Shown here one piece after another: positions 17,717 to 25,354 of a stretch of DNA of 64,000 nucleotides. The stretch comes from Pseudonocardia sp. DSM 110487 (GTDB lineage Bacteria; Actinomycetota; Actinomycetes; Mycobacteriales; Pseudonocardiaceae), in assembly GCF_019468565.1 (NCBI RefSeq), contig NZ_CP080521.1, forward strand, positions 4,712,001 through 4,776,000, written 5' to 3'. Numbering within the stretch: position 1 is the stretch's first letter; every line of letters starts with the position of its first letter. A program made the position numbers and the translations under genes. Under the pieces are notes generated by a model. The model did no database searches. It worked only from the letters and a program-made list of their open reading frames with translations, and was not told the DNA's origin.

Positions 17717-17780
17717 GTTCGGCTTGACGAACGGGCGTCGTTGCGTTCACTCTAGTGGTCATGCGTTCGCTCTACCGAAC
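17717..17780. promoter_or_regulatory. Paired GTTCG-N6-CGAAC operators between regulator and azlC
   Basis: Site 1 is GTTCGGCTTGACGAAC (17717-17732) and site 2 is GTTCGCTCTACCGAAC (17765-17780), both perfect 5-6-5 inverted repeats. In addition TGCGTTCACTCTA (17742-17754) recurs with one change at 17762-17774, exactly 20 bp later. Site 1 sits just upstream of the regulator's start. Site 2 overlaps the first codons of azlC as annotated, or lies in its leader if azlC starts at the GTG at 17782. Confidence 0.65.
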
Positions 17781-18468
17781 AGTGTGCCGGGATACGGCAC
17801 TGCATGCCGATGATCTCCGGGATGCGCTCGCGCTGGCGGCCGCGATCGCCATGGTCGGCGCCTCGTTCGGCGCGCTGGCCGGCACCGCGGGGGTCCCGTT
17901 CGTCCTGATGGTCGCGCTCTCGGTGGTGGTGTTCGCCGGAGCGTCGCAGTTCCTGGTGGTGGCCGTGGTGGCGGCCGGGGGCAACCTGTTCGCCGCCGTG
18001 GTCGCCGGGCTGCTGATGAACGCGCGGCACGTGCCGTTCGGGCTGGCGATCGGCGGCAACATCGCCGACCGGTGGCCGGCCCGGCTGCTCGGGGCGCACC
18101 TGCTCATCGACGAGTCGGTCGCGTTCTCCCGGTCGCGGGGGAGCGGGCCGCGCGCCCGTGCCGCGTACTGGGCCTGCGGGATCCTGCTGTTCGTCTGCTG
18201 GAACACCGGCGCCGTCGTGGGCAGGCTGGTCGGCTCCGCGATCCCGGACCCGGATGCCTTCGGCATCGACGCGGCGTTCCCAGCGGCGCTGCTCGCCATG
18301 CTGCTGCCCGCGCTGCGCCGGGCCGACGCCCGCCGCGTCGGGGTCGCCGCCGCGGTCGTGGCGCTCGCGGCCACCCCGTTCCTGCCGGCGGGGGTGCCGG
18401 TGATCGTCGGGCTGCTCGGCCTGTTCGCGGCCACGACGGCGCCGGCGGGGAAGGAGGAGGCATCGTGA
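17761..18468 (+). CDS. azlC: AzlC family branched-chain amino acid exporter, large subunit
   Basis: A 235-residue membrane protein with about five or six helices. AzlC features include ALAAAIAMVGASFGALAGTAG near the start, VFAGASQFLVVAVVAAG, and GLLMNARHVPFGLAI. With AzlD it forms a two-component exporter of branched-chain amino acids or their analogues. The start is uncertain: ATG 17761 (no leader), GTG 17755 or GTG 17782, the last leaving the operator outside the coding region. The stop overlaps azlD (GTGA). Confidence 0.9.
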   Translation: MRSLYRTVCRDTALHADDLRDALALAAAIAMVGASFGALAGTAGVPFVLMVALSVVVFAGASQFLVVAVVAAGGNLFAAVVAGLLMNARHVPFGLAIGGNIADRWPARLLGAHLLIDESVAFSRSRGSGPRARAAYWACGILLFVCWNTGAVVGRLVGSAIPDPDAFGIDAAFPAALLAMLLPALRRADARRVGVAAAVVALAATPFLPAGVPVIVGLLGLFAATTAPAGKEEAS

Positions 18469-18773
18469 CCTGGTCCGCCGTTCTGACGCTCGGCGTCGGC
18501 ACCTACCTGCTGCGGCTGGTCGGCATCGTCCTGCGCGACCGGCTCACGGTGCCCGAGCGCGTCGAGCGCTACCTCGACCTGGGCGCCACCGCACTGCTGG
18601 TGGCACTCGTCGCCACGGCAACGCTCACCGCCGACGGCGGGTTCGCGGGCTGGGCGCGGCCCGCCGGCGTGCTCGTCGGCGCCGTTGCGGCGTGGCGACG
18701 CGTGCCGTTCGTGCTGGTCGTGGTGCTCGCCGCCGGCACGACGGCGGGCCTGCGGATGCTGGGCGTGCCCTAG
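18465..18773 (+). CDS. azlD: AzlD family exporter, small subunit
   Basis: A 102-residue protein with three or four membrane helices (VLTLGVGTYLLRLVGIVL at the start, TALLVALVATATL in the middle), matching AzlD in length and pattern. The GTG at 18465 overlaps the azlC stop and has GGAGGAGG at 18453-18460. Its TAG stop shares a CTAG tetranucleotide with the convergent EF-G-like gene. Confidence 0.88.
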   Translation: MTWSAVLTLGVGTYLLRLVGIVLRDRLTVPERVERYLDLGATALLVALVATATLTADGGFAGWARPAGVLVGAVAAWRRVPFVLVVVLAAGTTAGLRMLGVP

Positions 18774-20878
18774 GAGCCCGGTGCGACGTCGTAGCGGGCG
18801 AACCGGCGCGTGAACGTCGCCGCGCCCGCGGTGAGGGCGCGCAGGTCCACCGCGTACCGCAACAGCTCGATGCTCGGCACCTCGGCCTGTACGACGGTGC
18901 GGCCGAGGCCGGCGACGTCGGTGCCCATCACACGCCCGCGCCGGCCGGACAGATCGCCGAGCACGGACCCCAGGTGCTCGTCGGGCACCCGGATCGCCAC
19001 CTCGTCGTAGGGCTCGAGCGTCACCACGCCGCACGCCTGCGCGGCTTCCCGCAGCGCGAGGGCGCCCGCGGTCTGGAACGCGGCGTCAGAGGAGTCGACG
19101 CTGTGCGCCTTGCCGTCCACGAGCCTCGCGCGGAAGTCGACCACCGGGTGGTGGTCGTCGGTGAGCCCGCGCTCGGCCTGCGCCCTGATCCCCTTCTCGA
19201 CGCTCGGGATGAACTGGTTCGGGACCGCCCCGCCGAAGATCTTGTCGACGAACTCGATACCCGAACCGCGAGGGAGCGGCTCGAACTCGACGTGGCAGAC
19301 GGCGTACTGCCCGTGCCCGCCGGACTGCTTGACGTGCCGGCCCGTGACCTTCGCCTGCTTGGCGAGGGTGGTGCGCAGCGGGACGCGGACCGGCTCGGTG
19401 TCGACCTCGGCACCACCGGCCCGCAACCGGGAGAGCACGACGTCGGCGTGGGCCTCGCCCATGCACCACAGCACGGTCTGGTGGGTCTCCTGGTTGCGTT
19501 CCAGGCGCAGGGTCGGGTCGGCGGCCACGATCTTGGCGAGGGTCTTGACCATCGCGTCCTCGTCGCCGCGCGTGCGGGCCGTGATCGCGACCGGGAGCAG
19601 CGGTTTCGGCAGGTCCCAGCACGAGAGCAGCAGCGGGTGGTCGGCGGCCGACACGGTGTCGCCCGTCTCGGCGCTGCCCAGCTTCGTGAGCGCGCAGATG
19701 TCGCCCGCGATGCAGGCGTCGACCTCGCGCAGGGTGGCGCCGAGCGGCCCGTAGACGTGGGCGAGCTTCTCGTCGGCGTCGTGCCCGTCCACCTCGCCGG
19801 TGCGTTGCGTCGGGATGCCGGTCGGGTGCCCGCTCACGTGCACCGTGGATTCGGGGCGCAGCGTTCCGGAGAACACCCGCACGAGCGACACCCTGCCGAC
19901 GTAGGCGTCCGCCGACGTCCGCACCACCTCCGCGGCGAGCGGGCCCTGCGGGTCGGCGGCGAGCGGCGGGTGCTCGACCCCGTCGATGCCGGTGACGCGG
20001 GGCAGCGGGTGCTCCAGCGGTGACGGGAACCCGCCGACCAGCACCTCGAGGAGGGCGTCGAGACCCGTGCCGGACGCGGCGCAGACCGGGATCACGGGGT
20101 GGAACGTGCCGCGCGCCACCGCGGTCTCCAGGTCGTCGATGAGCGTGGTGACCTCGATGTCCTCGCCACCGAGGTAGCGGTCCATGAGCGTCTCGTCCTC
20201 GGACTGCTCGATGATGCCCTCGATCAGCGCGGCCCGCGCGTCCTCGGCGCCGGGCGGGGCATGCCCGGCCGGGGTCTGGGAGAGCAGCCCGTAGAGCCCG
20301 GTGAGGCTGTCGCCGTCGCGCAGCGGCAGGTAGAGCGGCGCGACTCCGCTGCCGAACGCGTCCTGGCAGGCGGCGATGGTGGACTCGATGTCGGCGCGCG
20401 GGTTGTCGCAGCGGGCGATGACGACCGCGCGGGGCATGCCCACCGCGGCGCACTCCTCCCACTGGGCGACGATCGTGGGGTCGATGGGGCCCTCGCGGCC
20501 AGCGTTGGCCGGCACGACGAAGAGCGCGGCGTCGGCGGCGCGCAGCCCGGCGCGCAGCTCACCGACGAAGTCGCCGTATCCCGGCGTGTCGATCAGGTTG
20601 ATCTTGGTGTCCGTGTGGAAGAGGGGAGCGACGGACAGGGCGACGGAGCGTTGCTGGCGGACGGCGGCCGGGTCGTGGTCGCACACAGTGGTGCCGTCCA
20701 GCACGGTGCCCGCCCGCGGGATCTCGCCGGCGTGCGCGAGCAGCGCCTCCACCAGCGTCGTCTTCCCGGAACCGGACGGTCCGACGAGGACCGCGTTGCG
20801 CACCCGGGACGGATCGCTGACGGTGGGGGCCGTCCCACGGCTCCCTGCGCGCTGCCCGGCCTCTGCTCTGACCGCCAT
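18770..20878 (-). CDS. Elongation factor G-like GTPase (EF-G2 type)
   Basis: A 702-residue translational-GTPase family protein. The G1 P-loop is GPSGSGKTT, G3 is DTPGYGDF, and the G4 position reads ARCDNPRAD rather than the canonical NKxD, as in the actinobacterial EF-G-like (FusA2) group. Domains II to V follow, with the EF-G C-terminal fold (VTLEPYDEVAIRVPDEHLGSV). The start ATG at 20878 (MAVRAEAG) has GGAGGT 8 bases upstream; an in-frame extension to 20938 exists. Such paralogues are not the main elongation factor and their function is uncertain. Confidence 0.9.
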   Translation of the reverse strand: MAVRAEAGQRAGSRGTAPTVSDPSRVRNAVLVGPSGSGKTTLVEALLAHAGEIPRAGTVLDGTTVCDHDPAAVRQQRSVALSVAPLFHTDTKINLIDTPGYGDFVGELRAGLRAADAALFVVPANAGREGPIDPTIVAQWEECAAVGMPRAVVIARCDNPRADIESTIAACQDAFGSGVAPLYLPLRDGDSLTGLYGLLSQTPAGHAPPGAEDARAALIEGIIEQSEDETLMDRYLGGEDIEVTTLIDDLETAVARGTFHPVIPVCAASGTGLDALLEVLVGGFPSPLEHPLPRVTGIDGVEHPPLAADPQGPLAAEVVRTSADAYVGRVSLVRVFSGTLRPESTVHVSGHPTGIPTQRTGEVDGHDADEKLAHVYGPLGATLREVDACIAGDICALTKLGSAETGDTVSAADHPLLLSCWDLPKPLLPVAITARTRGDEDAMVKTLAKIVAADPTLRLERNQETHQTVLWCMGEAHADVVLSRLRAGGAEVDTEPVRVPLRTTLAKQAKVTGRHVKQSGGHGQYAVCHVEFEPLPRGSGIEFVDKIFGGAVPNQFIPSVEKGIRAQAERGLTDDHHPVVDFRARLVDGKAHSVDSSDAAFQTAGALALREAAQACGVVTLEPYDEVAIRVPDEHLGSVLGDLSGRRGRVMGTDVAGLGRTVVQAEVPSIELLRYAVDLRALTAGAATFTRRFARYDVAPGS

Positions 20879-20941
20879 CGAGGACCACCTCCGCGACGCT
20901 GCGTGTGACGTGCCCGCCATCACACACCCCTGCTCCACTGG

Positions 20942-21013
20942 TCACAACCCCTGCGGTGCGGAGCGGCCCGTTCGCGCCGCCCGGGCGACCAGGACGGCTG
21001 CGCCGACGAATGC
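20942..21013 (-). pseudogene. Duplicated C-terminal fragment of the adjacent membrane protein gene
   Basis: The minus strand encodes AFVGAAVLVARAARTG and then a stop. This echoes the end of the neighbouring 149-residue protein, AFVGVALLVASATRST. The DNA of the two segments is recognisably similar, and a terminator hairpin (21031-21069) separates them. It looks like the remnant of a tandem duplicate. Confidence 0.5.
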
Positions 21014-21030
21014 GGCGCTGACCTGCGAGA

Positions 21031-21069
21031 GCCCGCTCCGGACGAGGGTCGGCCTCGTCCGGAGCGGGC
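21031..21069 (-). terminator. Strong terminator hairpin, 17-bp perfect stem
   Basis: GCCCGCTCCGGACGAGG (21031-21047) pairs perfectly with 21053-21069 across the 5-base loop GTCGG. It lies 18 bp after the minus-strand gene ending at 21088. There is no T-run, as usual for these genomes. Confidence 0.8.
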
Positions 21070-21087
21070 GGCGCAGGGCAACGCAGG

Positions 21088-21537
21088 TTAGGTCGAGCGG
21101 GTGGCCGAGGCGACCAGCAGGGCAACGCCGACGAACGCCAGTCCGATGCCGATCACCGCGCCGCGCACCGCGACGGTCCCGGCGACGGACAGCACCGGAA
21201 GCGCCACCATCAGGATGAACCCGCCCACCGCGCTCAGGCAGCCGATCATGAGCCGGGCGCCGTGCGGCGGCCGGGTCGCGAGCCGGCCGAGCGCGACCCA
21301 CATCAGCACGACGGGCGGCGCCAGCAGGACGACGGCGATCAGCAGGGACGCGGTGGCGATCCCACGGTCGGCGGCCGAGGGGGACTGCAGTGCGTAGATC
21401 CCGAGGCCTGCGATGAAGAGGGCCAGCGCGGTGAGGACGAGCGTGGCGAACCCGGAGCAGAGCAGGGCAGCGGTCAGCTGCGGAGCGCGAGGGCTCGTGC
21501 TCGTGGTCGTGTCCTGAGTGGCCGCGTTCTGAGTCAT
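21088..21537 (-). CDS. Small four-helix membrane protein, unknown function
   Basis: A 149-residue protein with a Thr/Ser-rich cytoplasmic start and four predicted membrane helices (about residues 24-48, 62-83, 96-118 and 124-145). No family motif is recognised. It lies 18 bp after the DUF4328 gene on the same strand, so the two are likely an operon, and it is followed by a strong terminator. Confidence 0.75.
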   Translation of the reverse strand: MTQNAATQDTTTSTSPRAPQLTAALLCSGFATLVLTALALFIAGLGIYALQSPSAADRGIATASLLIAVVLLAPPVVLMWVALGRLATRPPHGARLMIGCLSAVGGFILMVALPVLSVAGTVAVRGAVIGIGLAFVGVALLVASATRST

Positions 21538-21555
21538 TCTGATCGTCCTTCCCGG

Positions 21556-22299
21556 TCAGGCCGGCTGCGCCGGGGACAGGAGCTCGGTCTGCTGCCGGCT
21601 GACCCGGCGGATGATCATGACGAGCAGGGCGACGGTCGGGGTGAACACGACCGCGAGCAGGGTGTTGTACAGCGCGACCCCGAAGAACCCATGCACCGCG
21701 TCCGCGCCACCGTCGACGAGTCGGCCATCGGGCGTGTAGGTGAGCACGTGGAACGAGAACAGGGGCTGGGTGAAGATCGACACGAGCGTGGCTCCGATCG
21801 AGATCCCCCAACACGTCCGGACCAGGCGCACGGTGTCGTCAGCCGGGCGGTGCGGGCTGCTGCCGATGCAGATGTCCTCGAGGATCGGCCGGAACCACCA
21901 GTAGTTCGCGAACGGCACGACCATGCCGCCCACGGAGAAACCGGGGGAGTACCGGAAGCGGTACTGAGGGGACAGGATGCCCGCGTTGGTGCGGGCCCGG
22001 TGAACCCAGACGAGCCAGGTGACGCTCGATGCGATGATCAACGGAAGCATCAGCAGCGTGAGCATGAGGGACCCGAACCCGGAGGAGTACTGCTCCCAGA
22101 ACGCATCGTCGGTGATCCGCCCGCTGACGTGGTCGGAGAGCAGCCGGTAGTTCGACCAGTCGTCGATGAGAAACAGCGCGAACAGCAGGGCACAGGCTAC
22201 GAGGAGTGCACCGGTGGCGGCACCCAGCCCGTTGATCGGGCGCGGCCGAGCGGGAACGACGATCGGTGCGGGTTCGACGGGCGGCGGAACGGCGGTCAT
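21556..22299 (-). CDS. DUF4328 domain membrane protein
   Basis: A 247-residue protein. A proline-rich N-terminus precedes five or six membrane helices. Family features are WLVWVHRARTNAGIL and the FSVGGMVVPFANYWWFRPILEDI block, typical of DUF4328. The function of the family is unknown. It is divergent from the malic enzyme gene across 111 bp and likely co-transcribed with the small membrane protein downstream. Confidence 0.85.
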   Translation of the reverse strand: MTAVPPPVEPAPIVVPARPRPINGLGAATGALLVACALLFALFLIDDWSNYRLLSDHVSGRITDDAFWEQYSSGFGSLMLTLLMLPLIIASSVTWLVWVHRARTNAGILSPQYRFRYSPGFSVGGMVVPFANYWWFRPILEDICIGSSPHRPADDTVRLVRTCWGISIGATLVSIFTQPLFSFHVLTYTPDGRLVDGGADAVHGFFGVALYNTLLAVVFTPTVALLVMIIRRVSRQQTELLSPAQPA

Positions 22300-22410
22300 C
22301 GGTACCTCCGAAGGGGCGGCGGCGGGACACCGGGGACGACCTGGGCCGCAGCGATCCAGTTGGGTGCTGTGGCGGGGGTCACATCAGACCTGCGCAGATA
22401 GGGTGCGCAG

Positions 22411-23808
22411 GTGCCAGTTCCCGGTCCCGGATACGCCATCACCGCACGGGTCGAGGTACCCGCCTCGGCCAGTGCCGCGGGCGACCTCACGATGGCGGTC
22501 GGCCGCGTCGGCGGCGTCGTCACCGCCTTCGACGTGGTCGAGTCCCACACCGCCACGCTCGTCGTCGACATCAGCTGCAACGCGCTGAACGAGGCGCACG
22601 CCGAGGAGATCACCGACGCGCTCGAGTCGCTGCCCGGCGTGCGGGTGCGCAAGGTCTCCGACCGCACGTTCCTCCTGCATCTGGGCGGGAAGCTGGAGGT
22701 GCAGTCGAAGGTCAGCCTCCGCAACCGCGACGACCTCTCGCGCGCCTACACGCCCGGCGTCGCCCGGGTCTGCCAGGCGATCGCGGCCAACCCGGCCGAC
22801 GCGCGCCGGCTCACGATCAAGCGCAACACCGTCGCCGTGGTCACCGACGGGTCCGCGGTGCTCGGGCTGGGCAACCTCGGCGCGGCCGCCGCGATGCCGG
22901 TGATGGAGGGCAAGGCGGCGCTGTTCAAACGGTTCGCCGGGGTGGACGCCTGGCCGGTCTGCCTCGACACCCAGGACACCGAGGAGATCATCCGGACGGT
23001 CCAGATCCTCGCCCCGGCCTACGGCGGCATCAACCTCGAGGACATCGCCGCCCCGCGCTGCTTCGAGATCGAGGCGCGGCTGCGGGAGATGCTCGACATC
23101 CCCGTGTTCCACGACGACCAGCACGGCACCGCGGTGGTGGTGCTCGGTGCGCTGCGCAACGCGCTGCGCGTGGTCGGCAAGGAGATCGGCGCCTGCAAGG
23201 TGGTCGTGTGCGGCGTCGGCGCGGCCGGCTCGGCGATCATCCGCCTGCTGCAGTCGAACGGCGGGCCCGGCGACGTGGTGGCCGTCGACATCGAGGGGAT
23301 CGTCCACCGCGACCGTGCGGGCCTCGACGACAACCTGCGTTGGATCGCCGAGCACACGAACGCGCAAGGGCTCAGCGGATCCCTCGCCGACGCGCTCGTC
23401 GGCGCCGACGTGTTCATCGGGGTCTCGGCGCCCAACCTGTTCGGCGCGGAAGAGCTGCAGACGATGGCCCGCGACGCGATCGTGTTCGCGCTGGCCAACC
23501 CGGATCCGGAGATCGACCCCGCCATCGCCACCGCGCACGCCGCCGTCGTCGCCACTGGCCGGTCGGACTACCCGAACCAGATCAACAACGTCCTCGCATT
23601 CCCGGGCGTGTTCCGTGGACTGCTCGACGCCCAGGCCCGCGACATCACCGACGCGATGCTGATCGCCGCGGCGCACGCGATCGCCGACGTCGTCTCCGAG
23701 CCGAACCCGTCGTTCATCGTGCCGAGCGTGTTCGACTCCTCGGTCGCCCCGGCCGTGGCCGAAGCCGTGCGCGAGGCCACGCGGAAGAAGGACGTCGCCC
23801 CGGTCTGA
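22411..23808 (+). CDS. NAD-type malic enzyme with N-terminal ACT domain
   Basis: A 465-residue enzyme that oxidatively decarboxylates malate to pyruvate. Residues about 7-90 form an ACT-like regulatory domain. The malic domain carries YTPGVARVCQAI, the metal and substrate region EDIAAPRCFEIE and VFHDDQHGTAVV, and the NAD(P)-binding VCGVGAAGSAI. The C-terminal YPNQINNVLAFPGVFRG is highly conserved. The length fits the short bacterial type. The ACT domain suggests allosteric control by a small ligand, probably an amino acid, which is inference. The start is a GTG. Confidence 0.94.
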   Translation: MPVPGPGYAITARVEVPASASAAGDLTMAVGRVGGVVTAFDVVESHTATLVVDISCNALNEAHAEEITDALESLPGVRVRKVSDRTFLLHLGGKLEVQSKVSLRNRDDLSRAYTPGVARVCQAIAANPADARRLTIKRNTVAVVTDGSAVLGLGNLGAAAAMPVMEGKAALFKRFAGVDAWPVCLDTQDTEEIIRTVQILAPAYGGINLEDIAAPRCFEIEARLREMLDIPVFHDDQHGTAVVVLGALRNALRVVGKEIGACKVVVCGVGAAGSAIIRLLQSNGGPGDVVAVDIEGIVHRDRAGLDDNLRWIAEHTNAQGLSGSLADALVGADVFIGVSAPNLFGAEELQTMARDAIVFALANPDPEIDPAIATAHAAVVATGRSDYPNQINNVLAFPGVFRGLLDAQARDITDAMLIAAAHAIADVVSEPNPSFIVPSVFDSSVAPAVAEAVREATRKKDVAPV

Positions 23809-23845
23809 GCCGGGGCGTGGTGGGCGAGCGGAGTTCGTCCGATCG

Positions 23846-24136
23846 TCAGCGGGATCGGGGTGCGCGCACCCATTTCACGAACCAGACGGCGATGAAGAGC
23901 AGGCCGAGAGCGGCGAAGAAGGCCGTGATGAACGGGAAGAACTCGCGGTCGCTCGCCAGGCTGTCCGGATCGAGGTGGACCACGACCGCGATGCCGGCGA
24001 ACACCACTGCGCAGGCCAGCAGCAGCACGCCGCAGAAGCGTGCGAGACCGCCGGGGGCGAGGAACACGCGATCGAGGAACCACCGGTTCACCGGGCCCAT
24101 ACCGCGTGGGTTCGGAGACGGGCCTTCGTCGCGCAT
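23846..24136 (-). CDS. Small two-helix membrane protein
   Basis: A 96-residue protein starting at ATG 24136 with AAAGGA 5 bases upstream. It contains two membrane helices (FCGVLLLACAVVFAGIAVVV and FITAFFAALGLLFIAVWFV) and a basic C-terminus. No family is recognised. It converges with the malic enzyme gene and stands alone. Confidence 0.7.
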   Translation of the reverse strand: MRDEGPSPNPRGMGPVNRWFLDRVFLAPGGLARFCGVLLLACAVVFAGIAVVVHLDPDSLASDREFFPFITAFFAALGLLFIAVWFVKWVRAPRSR

Positions 24137-24296
24137 GGCGGTCCTTTCGAGGTGATCACCGGGTCCGGGCCGACGATATCGGTGACCATCGGTCGGCGAG
24201 GTGGTCGGTCGCTCGTCGCGGCGGTGAGGCCTCCCACTTCCGCGAGTCGGGGTCTCCGTGCACGCGAGTTGCGGGCTGCGTGTGCCGGTGTCGGGG

Positions 24297-25232
24297 TCAG
24301 GGGGCGTGGAACAGGTGCTGCTCGGCCGGCGGGAGCCAGCACTCCGCTCGGGTCGGCGCGCGGTAGCCACCCTTCAGGTGTGCGACGAGGGCAGGCAACA
24401 GCGGGTGTCGGTTGTCGCGGCGCCACAGCAGCGAGTGCGGGTAGCACGGCACGGGCGGCGCCACCGGGATCCGGACCAGGTCGGGGTGCCACGGCACCCG
24501 AACGCCCTCCCCGGCGAACGTGACGGTGTCCGTCGAACGGGCGACGTCGTCGAGGAGGTGGTCGAAGCCGAAGTTCGGGCCGCGCGTCTCGATGCGCAGA
24601 GCGAACTCGGCCGCGAGGTCGGTGAACCACGCCGTCCACTCGGTGCCGGGTGTGTTGCCCGGCATCCACGCGGTGGTGCCGGCAAGCTCGGCCATCGTCA
24701 CGAGCCTGCGGCCCGCCAGGGGGTGGGCGGTGCCCACCAGGACGTGCAGCGGGTCGAGGGCGACGGGGGCGTGCGCCAGCGCGGGGTCGAGCAGGCCCAG
24801 CACCCGGACGAACGCCGCGTCCACCGAGCCCCGCAGCAACGCGGGAACGGCCGTCCGCAGGCCGTCCGAGGTGATGATCTCGACGTCGGCACCCGTGCTC
24901 TCGTGGAAGTCGCGAACGAGCTCCGTGGCGGCCAGCCGCGTGGCGAGCACGTCGACGCGCAGCGCGCGCCTGCGGGACCGGACGGCGTCGACCGCCTGAT
25001 CGGCGGTGGCGAGCAGCGCGCGGGCCGGTAGCAGGAACGCCGCGCCGTCCTCGGTGGGCTCGGCACCCGCGGCCGTACGGCGCAGCAGCGTGGTGCCGAG
25101 GTCGGACTCGAGCTTCGCGATCCGCTTGGAGACGGCCTGCTGGCTCAGGCCGAGCTCGTCGGCGGCTTCGCCGAAGCGGCGGCAGCCGGCCACGGCGACG
25201 AACGCCCGCACCGCACCCAGGTCGAGCTCCAC
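24297..25232 (-). CDS. LysR-family transcriptional regulator
   Basis: A 311-residue protein. The winged HTH is at the start (LGAVRAFVAVAGCRRFGEAA, then LSQQAVSKRIAKLESDLGTTLLRR), followed by a periplasmic-binding-like effector domain. The GTG at 25232 (VELDLGAVRAF) is chosen over the upstream extension because GGGAGGT lies just before it and the HTH begins at residue 4. A perfect palindrome, ACAACCGATGGTTGT, sits 14 bp upstream (25247-25261). The divergent neighbour is the dnaE-type gene, an unusual partner for a LysR regulator. Confidence 0.92.
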   Translation of the reverse strand: MELDLGAVRAFVAVAGCRRFGEAADELGLSQQAVSKRIAKLESDLGTTLLRRTAAGAEPTEDGAAFLLPARALLATADQAVDAVRSRRRALRVDVLATRLAATELVRDFHESTGADVEIITSDGLRTAVPALLRGSVDAAFVRVLGLLDPALAHAPVALDPLHVLVGTAHPLAGRRLVTMAELAGTTAWMPGNTPGTEWTAWFTDLAAEFALRIETRGPNFGFDHLLDDVARSTDTVTFAGEGVRVPWHPDLVRIPVAPPVPCYPHSLLWRRDNRHPLLPALVAHLKGGYRAPTRAECWLPPAEQHLFHAP

Positions 25233-25246
25233 CCGCACCTCCCGCA

Positions 25247-25261
25247 ACAACCGATGGTTGT
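25247..25261. promoter_or_regulatory. Palindrome between the LysR and DnaE-type genes
   Basis: ACAACC-GAT-GGTTGT is a perfect 6-3-6 inverted repeat in the 122-bp divergent spacer. Size and position suit a LysR-type operator, most simply for autoregulation. Whether it also acts on the polymerase gene 94 bp away is unknown. Confidence 0.5.
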
Positions 25262-25354
25262 CAGAGCCCGCGTGTCTGCTGTTGGACCACAGGGCCCTGT
25301 GCTGGCTGGGATGCCTACTCGGAGATCCGCAGCCGACCACCGAGGAGCGTACGC

